Assembly: GCA_949292775.1 (NCBI GenBank)
Contig: CASFBL010000021.1
Coordinates: 29,880-93,879 of the forward strand
From: an uncultured Eubacteriales bacterium
GTDB lineage: Bacteria > Bacillota > Clostridia > Oscillospirales > Acutalibacteraceae
DNA: 64,000 bases
Direction: 5' to 3'
Shown here piece by piece: positions 14,999-22,617 of the stretch. The position numbers and the translations under genes are program-made. A model generated the notes under the pieces. The model was not told where the DNA came from, did not search any database, and was given only the letters and a program-made list of their open reading frames with translations. Position 1 is the first letter of the stretch. Each line of letters starts with the position of its first letter.

Positions 14999-16069
14999 AT
15001 GCAAGCACGCAACCTCATTGACCTCGAAGACATTTCGAAGGAAGATTTGGACGAGATTATCCATCTCGCCGGCATGATTAAGGCAAATCCGTCCATTTTC
15101 ACGGATGCCTGTCACGGTAAAATCATGGCGACCTTGTTTTATGAGCCGTCGACCCGCACGCAGATGTCTTTCCAAACCGCTATGCTGCGCTTAGGCGGAC
15201 AGATTATTGGGTTTGACAACCCCTCGAATGCTTCAGTTTCCAAAGGCGAAAGCCTGAAAGACACCATTCGCGTCGTCAGCGGTTATGCCGATGTGATTGT
15301 GATGCGCAACCCGGTTGAAGGTTCGGCGCTGGCAGCTTCGCTCTATTCCAAGAGCCCCATTATCAACGCAGGCGACGGCGGACATCTCCACCCGACCCAA
15401 ACGCTTACCGACCTTGTCACACTTTCTTATGAAAAAGGCACGCTGGAAGGGCTTACGATTGGTCTTTGCGGCGACATGAAAAACGGCAGAACCGTACATT
15501 CGCTGATTAAAACACTTTCTAAATACAAAGGCAACCGCTTTATCATGATTTCCACCCCGCAGCTGCAAATGCCGGAATATGTGATTGATGTCTTGAAAGA
15601 AAGCGGTTGCGAATACAGCTTCTCGGACAGCTTGGAAAAATCCATTGCCGACCTGGATGTGCTTTATATGACCCGTATTCAGCAGGAACGCTTTGCCTCA
15701 CGCGAGGAATATGAAGCACAAAAAGGCGTTTATGTGCTGGACGAACAGAAAATGCAGCTTGCAAAGCCGGATTTGGTCGTATTGCACCCCCTGCCCCGTG
15801 TGGACGAAATCACCGTTGGTGTAGACGACGACCCGCGTGCAAAATATTTCGCACAGGCAGAATACGGCATGTATGCCCGTATGGCACTGATTATCATGAT
15901 GCTTACGAACCGCAAAGGCACATTGCCGCCCACCGTCCACAGTTCGGACACACGCTGCTGCAAAAACCCGCGCTGTGTTACAAACACGGAAGCCTATGTG
16001 CCGCATCTATTTTATGAAAACGGGGGAAAGGCGGTCTGCAAATTCTGCGACAGCCTTTTGGACGAATGA
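14999..16069 (+). CDS. pyrB: Aspartate carbamoyltransferase with fused PyrI-like zinc domain
   Basis: 356 residues. It catalyses carbamoyl phosphate + aspartate to carbamoyl aspartate, the first committed step of pyrimidine synthesis. Carbamoyl phosphate binding FYEPSTRTQMSF (residues ~46-57), NPSNASVSKGESLKDT, GDGGHLHPTQTLTD and the late HPLPRVDEI are all canonical. Normal PyrB stops near residue 305. Here about 50 extra residues carry C321-x4-C326-x20-C347-x2-C350, matching the spacing of the zinc site in PyrI, but the allosteric nucleotide-binding domain is absent. AGGAGA precedes the ATG. It overlaps the next gene by four bases. Confidence 0.93.
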   Translation: MQARNLIDLEDISKEDLDEIIHLAGMIKANPSIFTDACHGKIMATLFYEPSTRTQMSFQTAMLRLGGQIIGFDNPSNASVSKGESLKDTIRVVSGYADVIVMRNPVEGSALAASLYSKSPIINAGDGGHLHPTQTLTDLVTLSYEKGTLEGLTIGLCGDMKNGRTVHSLIKTLSKYKGNRFIMISTPQLQMPEYVIDVLKESGCEYSFSDSLEKSIADLDVLYMTRIQQERFASREEYEAQKGVYVLDEQKMQLAKPDLVVLHPLPRVDEITVGVDDDPRAKYFAQAEYGMYARMALIIMMLTNRKGTLPPTVHSSDTRCCKNPRCVTNTEAYVPHLFYENGGKAVCKFCDSLLDE

Positions 16070-16632
16070 AAGCACTTATCTTATTCGGCTCCCCAAAACG
16101 GAACAGCCACACAGCAAGACTCACAGGCGCGTTTTTAAAGGGGCTTTCCAAATCTTTTGAAGTGGAAATCGTCCGGTTGTTTGACTTGAAGCCCACACCT
16201 TGTAACGACTGCGGTTATTGCAAGGCTGCGGACGGCTGTTCTAAAAAGGATTTGGATGAATTTATGAAACACTATGCCGAAGCAGATCTCATCGTCGTTG
16301 CGTCGCCGGTTTATCTCGACGCTTTTCCTGCGCCGATGAAAGCTTTGTTTGACAGGTTTCAGCGCTTTTTCTGTGCGCGTTTTCGCCGCCACATTGAAAA
16401 ACCGATTGAAAAACCCAAGCAGGCTGTTCTGCTATTGACTGCCGGTGCAGATGGTACGGATGCACAGACAATTTTGGAAAAACAGGTTCGGCGCGCTTTT
16501 TCTGTGATGAACACCAATTTGTGCGTCACCATTCTCTGTGAGCACACCGATGCGCACGAGGTATCCGACGCCGATTTGCAGCGTGCTTTTGAGCTCGGAA
16601 AAACAATTTCTTGTAAAGGGATGCAATTATGA
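16066..16632 (+). CDS. Flavodoxin-like NAD(P)H-dependent oxidoreductase
   Basis: 188 residues, one flavodoxin-like domain. The N-terminal LILFGSPKRNSHTARL is the FMN phosphate-binding loop. CNDCGYCKAADGCSKKDLDE is the cysteine-containing segment typical of iron-sulfur flavoprotein-like or NADPH-dependent FMN reductases. ADLIVVASPVYLDAFPAPMKALFDRF follows as the second flavin-binding region. ATGA overlap with pyrB and four-base overlap with the thioredoxin gene indicate translational coupling in a pyrB-reductase-trxA operon. A redox-repair partnership with thioredoxin is inference; the substrate is unknown. Confidence 0.8.
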   Translation: MKALILFGSPKRNSHTARLTGAFLKGLSKSFEVEIVRLFDLKPTPCNDCGYCKAADGCSKKDLDEFMKHYAEADLIVVASPVYLDAFPAPMKALFDRFQRFFCARFRRHIEKPIEKPKQAVLLLTAGADGTDAQTILEKQVRRAFSVMNTNLCVTILCEHTDAHEVSDADLQRAFELGKTISCKGMQL

Positions 16633-16946
16633 ATATCACACAAATCACATTGGACAACTTTCAAGCGGAGGTTTCCAAAAGCGACAAACCGGTTTTGCTG
16701 GATTTCTATGCGGACTGGTGCGGTCCCTGTCAGGTGGTTTCCGCAGAACTTGAAGCCTTTGCGGCAGAAAACGACACAGTTAAAGTCTGCAAAGTCAATA
16801 CGGACACGCAGGCTGTTCTTGCGAGTATGTACGGCATTCTTTCCATTCCGACACTGCTTTTGGTGCGGGGCGGCAAAGAGTTTGCCCGCCACACCGGTGG
16901 CTGCGAAAAACAGGACATTGCAAACTTTGTAGCTTCTAACTTATAA
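16629..16946 (+). CDS. trxA: Thioredoxin
   Basis: 105 residues, the standard thioredoxin length. LLDFYADWCGPCQVV carries the WCGPC active site. The cis-proline segment SIPTLLLVRGGKE and the terminal helix are present. Cytosolic disulfide reductase. Last gene of the pyrB cluster, overlapping the flavin reductase gene; a strong terminator follows. No thioredoxin reductase is nearby. Confidence 0.93.
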   Translation: MNITQITLDNFQAEVSKSDKPVLLDFYADWCGPCQVVSAELEAFAAENDTVKVCKVNTDTQAVLASMYGILSIPTLLLVRGGKEFARHTGGCEKQDIANFVASNL

Positions 16947-16964
16947 TCGGTATATAATAAGCAA

Positions 16965-16991
16965 GCCCCCGAAAGCACGGCTTCCGGGGGC
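16965..16991. terminator. Bidirectional terminator between converging genes
   Basis: GCCCCCGAAAGC and GCTTCCGGGGGC pair with one mismatch around three bases. It lies between trxA (plus) and the membrane protein at 17012 (minus). Confidence 0.7.
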
Positions 16992-17011
16992 AGTTTATGT
17001 TTAAAGGCGGA

Positions 17012-17623
17012 TTATGCGTCTGGCAAGATTGCTTCCGGCACATAATAAATTTTGCGCGACAGTGTTTGTTCGTCCGCCGCGGACTGCGCATCGTCTGCAT
17101 AGCCGCTGTAAGACACTTCGCAATAGGTGTCCTCCCACTGCACGGTAATAGAATCCAAATCACCGGAAAATCCATATAACACAGCAGAATTTCGATAAGA
17201 CATCAAAAACGGAGAATACCGCTTATATACATACACGGTCGGGTCGCCGAAAGAAGCATTCTCTTCCACAAAAAGCTTATGGTTTTTATCGGTCGCGAGA
17301 TCACTTTCTGAGTAAGAGACAGCATTTGCAGCGGAAATACCGGCTGCCGCAACCACAAAAACTGCACACAGCAAACAAAGCACCGTTTGCAGCATGCGTT
17401 TGAGCACTTTATCAGCGCCTGTGTCATGCTTGACAGATAAAAGATGGCAAAAACAAACGGTAAGAGCAACTGACGAAACAATCAACGGCAGCGCAAGCCA
17501 AGCATGCACAGGCCTGCCGAAAAAGCAAACTGACCAACCGCAGAATTCCATGACAGCAGCCGCCGCAGACAATATAAATAGTATGGAGGAAACCCCAAGC
17601 ACCCATTTCATAGCTTTACGCAT
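17012..17623 (-). CDS. Hypothetical membrane protein
   Basis: 203 residues from the ATG at 17623 (alternative starts at 17635 and a GTG at 17656; ribosome binding site weak). Three hydrophobic helices at about residues 5-28, 38-58 and 76-98 are followed by a ~100-residue polar domain, probably extracytoplasmic, containing FGDPTVYVYKRYSPFLMSYR and a tract of small polar residues. I do not recognise the family. The topology suggests a cell-envelope accessory or sensor protein. Convergent with trxA and divergent from the surface protein gene. Confidence 0.6.
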   Translation of the reverse strand: MRKAMKWVLGVSSILFILSAAAAVMEFCGWSVCFFGRPVHAWLALPLIVSSVALTVCFCHLLSVKHDTGADKVLKRMLQTVLCLLCAVFVVAAAGISAANAVSYSESDLATDKNHKLFVEENASFGDPTVYVYKRYSPFLMSYRNSAVLYGFSGDLDSITVQWEDTYCEVSYSGYADDAQSAADEQTLSRKIYYVPEAILPDA

Positions 17624-17726
17624 GACAATGACCATCCTATGATAATATTCTACCACATATTGTATATTAAAAATGAAAATTGGTCAATTTATAAATAAAA
17701 AAAGGTAATTTTTTGTGTTGAATTGC

Positions 17727-17755
17727 TTGACATATGTCTATAGATATAGTAAAAT
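17727..17755 (+). promoter_or_regulatory. Promoter of the surface protein gene
   Basis: TTGACA (17727-17732), a 17-base spacer, TAAAAT (17750-17755). The predicted start falls at about 17762, just before a stable hairpin. Confidence 0.8.
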
Positions 17756-17767
17756 AATCCTGTCTAA

Positions 17768-17783
17768 ATGAGCTTCGGCTCAT
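17768..17783 (+). promoter_or_regulatory. TTCG-tetraloop hairpin at the 5' end of the mRNA
   Basis: ATGAGC-TTCG-GCTCAT: a perfect six-pair stem with an exceptionally stable tetraloop, about six bases from the predicted transcript start. Such structures can protect mRNA from 5' decay. The ribosome binding site (GAGGGA) is well downstream. Confidence 0.6.
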
Positions 17784-17814
17784 AAATTATGAAAGAAAAA
17801 GAGGGACTTAGACT

Positions 17815-18684
17815 ATGAAAAAGGTTATTGCCGCAATTTTGGCACTCTCGCTGGTGTTCGCATTCAGCTTGACTTCCTTTGCAGATTATTTGCCGAATGA
17901 GGAACAACACTTAACCACAATTCTCAACACGGTTAAGAACGGTCCCGGCAACGCTGCTTTGAGCAAAGCGCAGATTAAAAGTTTGCAGAATAACGGGTAT
18001 GATAAGCCCGTTATCAAATACTGTCTGGATAAGCTGAAAGCAAACGGCAGTATTGATGACACGCGTTATACAAATCTTATTGCTGCTTGGGAAGCTGCTC
18101 CGGATACTGAAAATCCGAAAATCACTATGCAGCCCGGCACACCTCCCACTTCGGCAACGACTGCTCCGGCAACTACATCTGGCAGTGGTGAAACCACAAC
18201 AAGCGGTGGTTCTCTGTTCCCCGATCTGACTCTGCCCAATCTTCCTGATATTACGCTTCCCGACATCAACTTTGACGAGATCGTTTCCGCTGAAGAATTG
18301 ATTCAGAAATTGAAAGATGCCGGCATTCCGGCAAGCGCAATGCAGACTGTTGTTGACGCTTTGCACAGCGCTGGTGTGATTGATGACGACATGTACAATG
18401 ATGCTACCAATCTGATCAATGCAAACGAGCCCACTTCTGAATCCTCAAACGAAGGCGGCATCGGCGGCTTCCTTGGCGGCGTTTTTGACAAGGTTTCCGG
18501 TCTGTTTGGCGGTTTGTTCGGCGGCGGAGATGACACTACTGGTGATTCCGGTAACAACGGTGGTTCTTCCGATGAATTCGGCGGTTCCGATGCTACTGGT
18601 GATACTGCACTGATTTCTGTTGTTGCTGTTGCAGCAGTTGCGGGTGCTGCGCTTCTTCTGACCAAGAAAAAAGAAGACAAATAA
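17815..18684 (+). CDS. Secreted membrane-anchored protein with duplicated helical module
   Basis: 289 residues. A signal peptide (1-23, cleavage after SFA) is followed by a helical module at about 49-91. A Thr/Ser/Pro/Gly linker (106-135) precedes a second helical module at 157-201, a Gly-rich stretch (~212-260), and a C-terminal ATGDTA + hydrophobic helix + KKKEDK tail. The tail resembles a sortase signal of the TGD type without its proline, so anchoring may be by sortase or simply by the helix. Both modules end in IDD-x2-Y, suggesting internal duplication. Function unknown; the strong promoter and stable 5' hairpin suggest abundant expression. Confidence 0.75.
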   Translation: MKKVIAAILALSLVFAFSLTSFADYLPNEEQHLTTILNTVKNGPGNAALSKAQIKSLQNNGYDKPVIKYCLDKLKANGSIDDTRYTNLIAAWEAAPDTENPKITMQPGTPPTSATTAPATTSGSGETTTSGGSLFPDLTLPNLPDITLPDINFDEIVSAEELIQKLKDAGIPASAMQTVVDALHSAGVIDDDMYNDATNLINANEPTSESSNEGGIGGFLGGVFDKVSGLFGGLFGGGDDTTGDSGNNGGSSDEFGGSDATGDTALISVVAVAAVAGAALLLTKKKEDK

Positions 18685-18807
18685 GTCCCGTAAAATAAAT
18701 TGATTTCAAGCGGCTTCTTTTTGAGGCCGCTTGTTTTTTATGCTTTTTTATGATATACTTGTTCTGTTGTTTTCAAATCCAACAACCGATTGAACGGGAG
18801 TGATGTT

Positions 18808-19572
18808 ATGGTATTGACGATTGATATTGGGAATACAAATATCAATATTGGGCTTTTTGATGAGGATAAGCTCACTATGAGCGCGCGTTTTGCAACTGAG
18901 CGGCGCAAAACAGATGATCAGTTTGCCATAGATTTTAGCAATTTGTTTTCCATGCATAGCATCATTCCCACGGAGATTTCCGGCGGGATTATAAGTTCTG
19001 TTGTGCCGGAAATTACTGCGCCCGTGCAGCGAGCGATGGAACGGCTTATAAAGAATAAAATTTTGGTTTTACAGCCCGGCATTAAAACAGGGCTCAACAT
19101 ATTGATTGATAATCCTGCACAACTTGGTTCTGACCTTGCCGCAGGGGCGGTTGGTGCGGCAGCGCAATACCCCCTCCCCGCCTTTGTCGTCGATCTTGGA
19201 ACTGCGACTAAAATCTATGCGATTGACAAGCAAAAAGGATTTCGCGGCTGCATGATTGCGCCTGGTGTTGCCATTTCTTTAGAAGCCTTGACCGACCGCA
19301 GTTCGTTACTGCCCACAATCAATTTGGAACCGCCGAAAAAGGCGTGCGGTACCAATTCAGTTGAAAGCATGCAGAGCGGTGTTATTCTCGGCACAGCTGC
19401 TATGATTGACGGTCTTTTAGACCGTTTTACTGACGAGCTCGGAACTCCGGCAAGTGTAATTGCGACCGGGGGCCTTTCCTCGTTTATTGCGCCGGTCTGC
19501 AAGCATAACTTACAGTTAGATGCGCACCTGATTTTGTCAGGTCTTCGCACTATATATGAAAAGAACAAATAA
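18808..19572 (+). CDS. coaX: Type III pantothenate kinase
   Basis: 254 residues. It phosphorylates pantothenate in the first step of coenzyme A synthesis and belongs to the ASKHA fold. The P-loop-like DIGNTNINIGLF at the N-terminus, the central GSDLAAGAVGAAAQYP and the DLGTATKI phosphate motif are canonical, as is the APGVAISLEAL segment. Start at 18808 follows GGGAG. The next gene, 62 bases on, is an ECF transporter S component, which suggests vitamin uptake coupled to the kinase. Confidence 0.93.
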   Translation: MVLTIDIGNTNINIGLFDEDKLTMSARFATERRKTDDQFAIDFSNLFSMHSIIPTEISGGIISSVVPEITAPVQRAMERLIKNKILVLQPGIKTGLNILIDNPAQLGSDLAAGAVGAAAQYPLPAFVVDLGTATKIYAIDKQKGFRGCMIAPGVAISLEALTDRSSLLPTINLEPPKKACGTNSVESMQSGVILGTAAMIDGLLDRFTDELGTPASVIATGGLSSFIAPVCKHNLQLDAHLILSGLRTIYEKNK

Positions 19573-19634
19573 ATAACCTTCGTTTAATTTTGCGCTGCAT
19601 CCGGCAACGGAGCAACAGCAAGGAGGAATATATT

Positions 19635-20267
19635 ATGTCAACCAAAACCCAAAAGACAAACAGAAGAAAAACACTTCTGCTTGTCGAAACCGCCATGCTG
19701 ACCGCTATCATATTGGTCATGTCCTTTACGAAGCTGGGCTACCTCACCATAGGGCCGCTCGAATTGACGCTGATCATGGTGCCGGTCATTATTGGTGCAG
19801 TCACCGAAGGCCCTGCTGTTTCTGCCTTTTTAGGAACGGTTTTCGGCATTACCAGCTTTATCCAATGTTTCACAGGAAGTCCGCTTGGTGCCATTTTGGT
19901 CTCTGTAAGCATCTTCCGCACGCTGATTGTCTGTGTTGTATCGCGTGTGTTGGCCGGCTGGCTGTGCGGCCTTGTGTTTAAAGCATGCAAAAAGCACGAC
20001 AAAAAACAGGGCTGGTCTTATGTTGTCGCCGGTGTAAGCGGTTCTTTGTTCAACACCGTTTTCTTCTTGGGACTTTTGGCACTCTTATTCTGGAATGTGC
20101 AATTTACCCCGGAACAGGCGGCTTCGCTTGGCGGCGTAGACACGGTTTTAAAAACGGTCATCGGCATTGCAGCCGGTTTAAATGCACCGATTGAATTGCT
20201 GGTCTGTGCTGTGCTTGGCTCAGCAATCGGTAAGGGCGTTTCTGTAGCGCTTCGCCGAATGAGCTGA
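19635..20267 (+). CDS. ECF transporter S component, probable pantothenate uptake
   Basis: 210 residues with about six membrane helices. The start after AAGGAGGAAT at 19635 is clear. The N-terminal pattern (KTLLLVETAMLTAIILVMSF...IGPLELTLIMVPVIIGAVTEGP) is typical of energy-coupling-factor S components. These bind a vitamin and dock to a shared EcfA1A2T module that is not in this window. Adjacency to coaX favours pantothenate (PanT-like) over riboflavin or thiamine; this is context-based. A strong terminator follows. Confidence 0.85.
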   Translation: MSTKTQKTNRRKTLLLVETAMLTAIILVMSFTKLGYLTIGPLELTLIMVPVIIGAVTEGPAVSAFLGTVFGITSFIQCFTGSPLGAILVSVSIFRTLIVCVVSRVLAGWLCGLVFKACKKHDKKQGWSYVVAGVSGSLFNTVFFLGLLALLFWNVQFTPEQAASLGGVDTVLKTVIGIAAGLNAPIELLVCAVLGSAIGKGVSVALRRMS

Positions 20268-20283
20268 AAGGAAAATGTATAAT

Positions 20284-20317
20284 AAAAAACGGAGTGCAAA
20301 CCAGCACTCCGTTTTTT
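20284..20317 (+). terminator. Terminator of the coaX-ECF operon
   Basis: AAAAAACGGAGTGC and GCACTCCGTTTTTT, a 14-bp perfect arm pair with a T6 run. Confidence 0.92.
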
Positions 20318-20446
20318 ATTGTGCGGAACCTAATTTCTCTACTCGCATAGAATGTACTGTGCAAAAAATAAGCGCTGTTGTAAGCAGAAGCGGTCGTGAA
20401 GCATGCACACTCACGCACAGGGGAGCCGTACTGCATTTTACAGCGC

Positions 20447-20475
20447 AAAAAAGCCCGATGCAAAAGCATCGGGCT
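20447..20475 (-). terminator. Terminator of the transporter at 20486
   Basis: GCCCGATG and CATCGGGC form the stem, followed by TTTTTT on the minus strand. It starts 11 bases after the transporter stop. Confidence 0.88.
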
Positions 20476-20485
20476 TTGATTTATA

Positions 20486-22324
20486 TTAGTCTGCGTTTTC
20501 TTCTTCTATTTTGTCTATGACATTCTGCGGTATAGCTTCACCGTGCTTTACAATAAAAATACACAAAGCGCTTAGAACAAAGGTAATGGGGCTGTAATAG
20601 AACAAAGATAGATATGTGCCGCTCAACATGGCTACAATCCCGTAAACGATGGGTGACGCTATCTGTGCCGAGAAAGTAGCTGTGTAATAGTATCCGGTAA
20701 AAGTACCCACTTTATCTATTCCGCCGATTTCCAACACCAGAGGAAGTGTATTAACAGTAATAAACATATTCGCAATTCCACCAAGCACCAAAACCGGATA
20801 GATGAGAATTTTCATTAGTCCGATTATTTTGTTAAGTGCTCCGGAAACGGCGCTCAGCGCCTCACCTCTCTCGTTTTCTGAAAGATTTAATCCAAGCTGG
20901 TCATTTGCGATAGACATTATTGTGTCAAAGGAGAAACCTTTTTCCGAAAGCGCATTATCAAACGCAAGATATTTTTCATTTTCAGCTGTATTTTCGCCTT
21001 TCAGGTAGCTTATGTACCCATCAATTGTAAGAACAGCATCATCCTTAAGCGCGTTTTCGTCATTATATTCGTTAATTTCATCGGTAACCGCAATATAAGC
21101 CTTGTTGGTAGAGTTGAAAGAGCTGAGATTGAATCCGTCCTTAGCAATCATAACATTGAAAACTGCAAAGAATACAACAAAGGCAATAACGAAAATGGAA
21201 AGGCCTGTGAGAATTGTCTTTTTTCTGCCAAGCTTTTTACCCATTTTTCCTGCCGGAATCGCAGCCGCTGCCGAGCAAACAGCAAATATAGCCATGAGTA
21301 TCGTTGCCTGGCTTGTTGCAAAGTGGAGAATCTCAGCTGCAAAAAGCGCAAAAAATGTAGTTATGGCATTTGTGCCGCAGAACAAGAAGAAAAGCCCCAT
21401 AAGCATAAAAGCAAGGCTTCTTCTCTCTCCTCTTGAGAGTTTTTCTGCCTTTATGGTTGCTTTTTCCTTTTTACGCGCCGCTTTTTCGGCTGCTGCTCTC
21501 GCCTGAGCATCCATTTCAATATTGAGGTCAGCCGTAACTTTCAGCCTGCTGTCGGGCTCTTTGACTTTAAAGAGCACAACAAGCATTCCGATTATCATAA
21601 CGACAGAGCCCAACAGGAATACATAAGGAAAGATTTTTTCTTCATTTGCCGAGGTAATTTCCGTGCTTGTAACTGCGGTATAAATTACCGTGACTATCGT
21701 GCCGGCAATCATACCTATCAGTGAACCAAGCCCACCCATAAGGTTAATAATCGCATTGCCCTCTGAACGAAGCTCCGGCGGAGTCAAATCCGGCATAAGC
21801 GCAACCACAGGTGCCCGCCACAGGGACATAACAAACACAAACAGGATAATAAATATCATGGTGAGCGGCAACGAACCCTTTAGTGCAAACACCGGAATGA
21901 GCGCAAAGAGAAATGCGCAAATCGGCGCGCCGAAAGCAATAAAAGGACGGCGTTTGCCAAGTTTCGAATGACATCTGTCTGAAAGCTTACCAAATGCAGG
22001 CTGGAATATAACACCGAAAATATTGTCAAAAGTCATTATTATACCGATAAACAGCGGTACCAAAGTAATTCCGCCGCCTGCAAGATTTACATCCTCACCT
22101 TGTGCCGCGGCAAAGCGCGCAAGGAAAGGCATACTTTCATTCAATTTTGTACTAAGAGAAGTCACCCACGCCGAATTTCCTAACAGGTGCTCCAAAATTT
22201 TAGTGATATAAGGGTCATAAATCGCCCATGCAATGGAAGTAGCAAGAAAGCCAAACCCTGTGAGAATTGTATGGAACACATTCAGCTTTCCGTTTTTTTC
22301 GCAAAACAGCTCTTTTGTACTCAT
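20486..22324 (-). CDS. GPH/MFS-type sugar transporter
   Basis: 612 residues, start at 22324 after GGAGGG. About 12 membrane helices are present. The loop GKLSDRCHSKLGKRRPFIAFG between helices 2 and 3 is the signature of glycoside/sucrose-type cation symporters. A charged KAARKKEKATIKAEKLSRGERR loop separates the two halves. The second half contains an unusual ~90-residue acidic segment (around residues 400-490, with TDEINEYNDENALKDD) between helices, probably extracytoplasmic. Substrate unknown. It is flanked by terminators and appears monocistronic. Confidence 0.8.
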   Translation of the reverse strand: MSTKELFCEKNGKLNVFHTILTGFGFLATSIAWAIYDPYITKILEHLLGNSAWVTSLSTKLNESMPFLARFAAAQGEDVNLAGGGITLVPLFIGIIMTFDNIFGVIFQPAFGKLSDRCHSKLGKRRPFIAFGAPICAFLFALIPVFALKGSLPLTMIFIILFVFVMSLWRAPVVALMPDLTPPELRSEGNAIINLMGGLGSLIGMIAGTIVTVIYTAVTSTEITSANEEKIFPYVFLLGSVVMIIGMLVVLFKVKEPDSRLKVTADLNIEMDAQARAAAEKAARKKEKATIKAEKLSRGERRSLAFMLMGLFFLFCGTNAITTFFALFAAEILHFATSQATILMAIFAVCSAAAAIPAGKMGKKLGRKKTILTGLSIFVIAFVVFFAVFNVMIAKDGFNLSSFNSTNKAYIAVTDEINEYNDENALKDDAVLTIDGYISYLKGENTAENEKYLAFDNALSEKGFSFDTIMSIANDQLGLNLSENERGEALSAVSGALNKIIGLMKILIYPVLVLGGIANMFITVNTLPLVLEIGGIDKVGTFTGYYYTATFSAQIASPIVYGIVAMLSGTYLSLFYYSPITFVLSALCIFIVKHGEAIPQNVIDKIEEENAD

Positions 22325-22452
22325 ATTACCCTCCAATACAGTAAAAATCACACAAATTATCAATCAATTATTGTAAAGAATAAATTGTAAACCACATAAG
22401 ATTTTTTTATTAAGGCACTCACTCTGTTGAGAGGTAAAAAACAAGACTGTCA

Positions 22453-22500
22453 TCATTTTTCATAATACAGCTTGCGCGTTTCCATTCTTATATCTTGCAT
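22453..22500 (-). CDS. 15-codon micro-ORF with strong ribosome binding site
   Basis: An ATG at 22500 preceded by GGGAGGAG opens MQDIRMETRKLYYEK and a TGA. It lies about 130 bases upstream of the 20486-22324 transporter on the same strand and after the terminator of the GDPD-like gene. It could be a leader peptide of the transporter, the stub of a broken gene, or chance. No hairpin links it convincingly to the transporter. Confidence 0.3.
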   Translation of the reverse strand: MQDIRMETRKLYYEK

Positions 22501-22582
22501 TTTTCTCCTCCCTTTTTATGTTCTTTTCTTATTTTAACAAAAGGCTTCCGTGTTTGCAACTGTGTTTTCAAAAAAATGCACA

Positions 22583-22617
22583 AACAAGGGCAGGCGTTTT
22601 ACGCCTGCCCTTGTTTT
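22583..22617 (-). terminator. Terminator of the GDPD-like gene
   Basis: AACAAGGGCAGGCGT and ACGCCTGCCCTTGTT form a 15-bp perfect stem just after the stop codon. Confidence 0.88.

Noticed and set aside
18590-18684. C-terminus of the surface protein as a full sortase LPxTG signal.
   Set aside because: Only ATGDTA plus helix and lysines is present; the proline and Leu/Asn position are missing, so only a resemblance is claimed.
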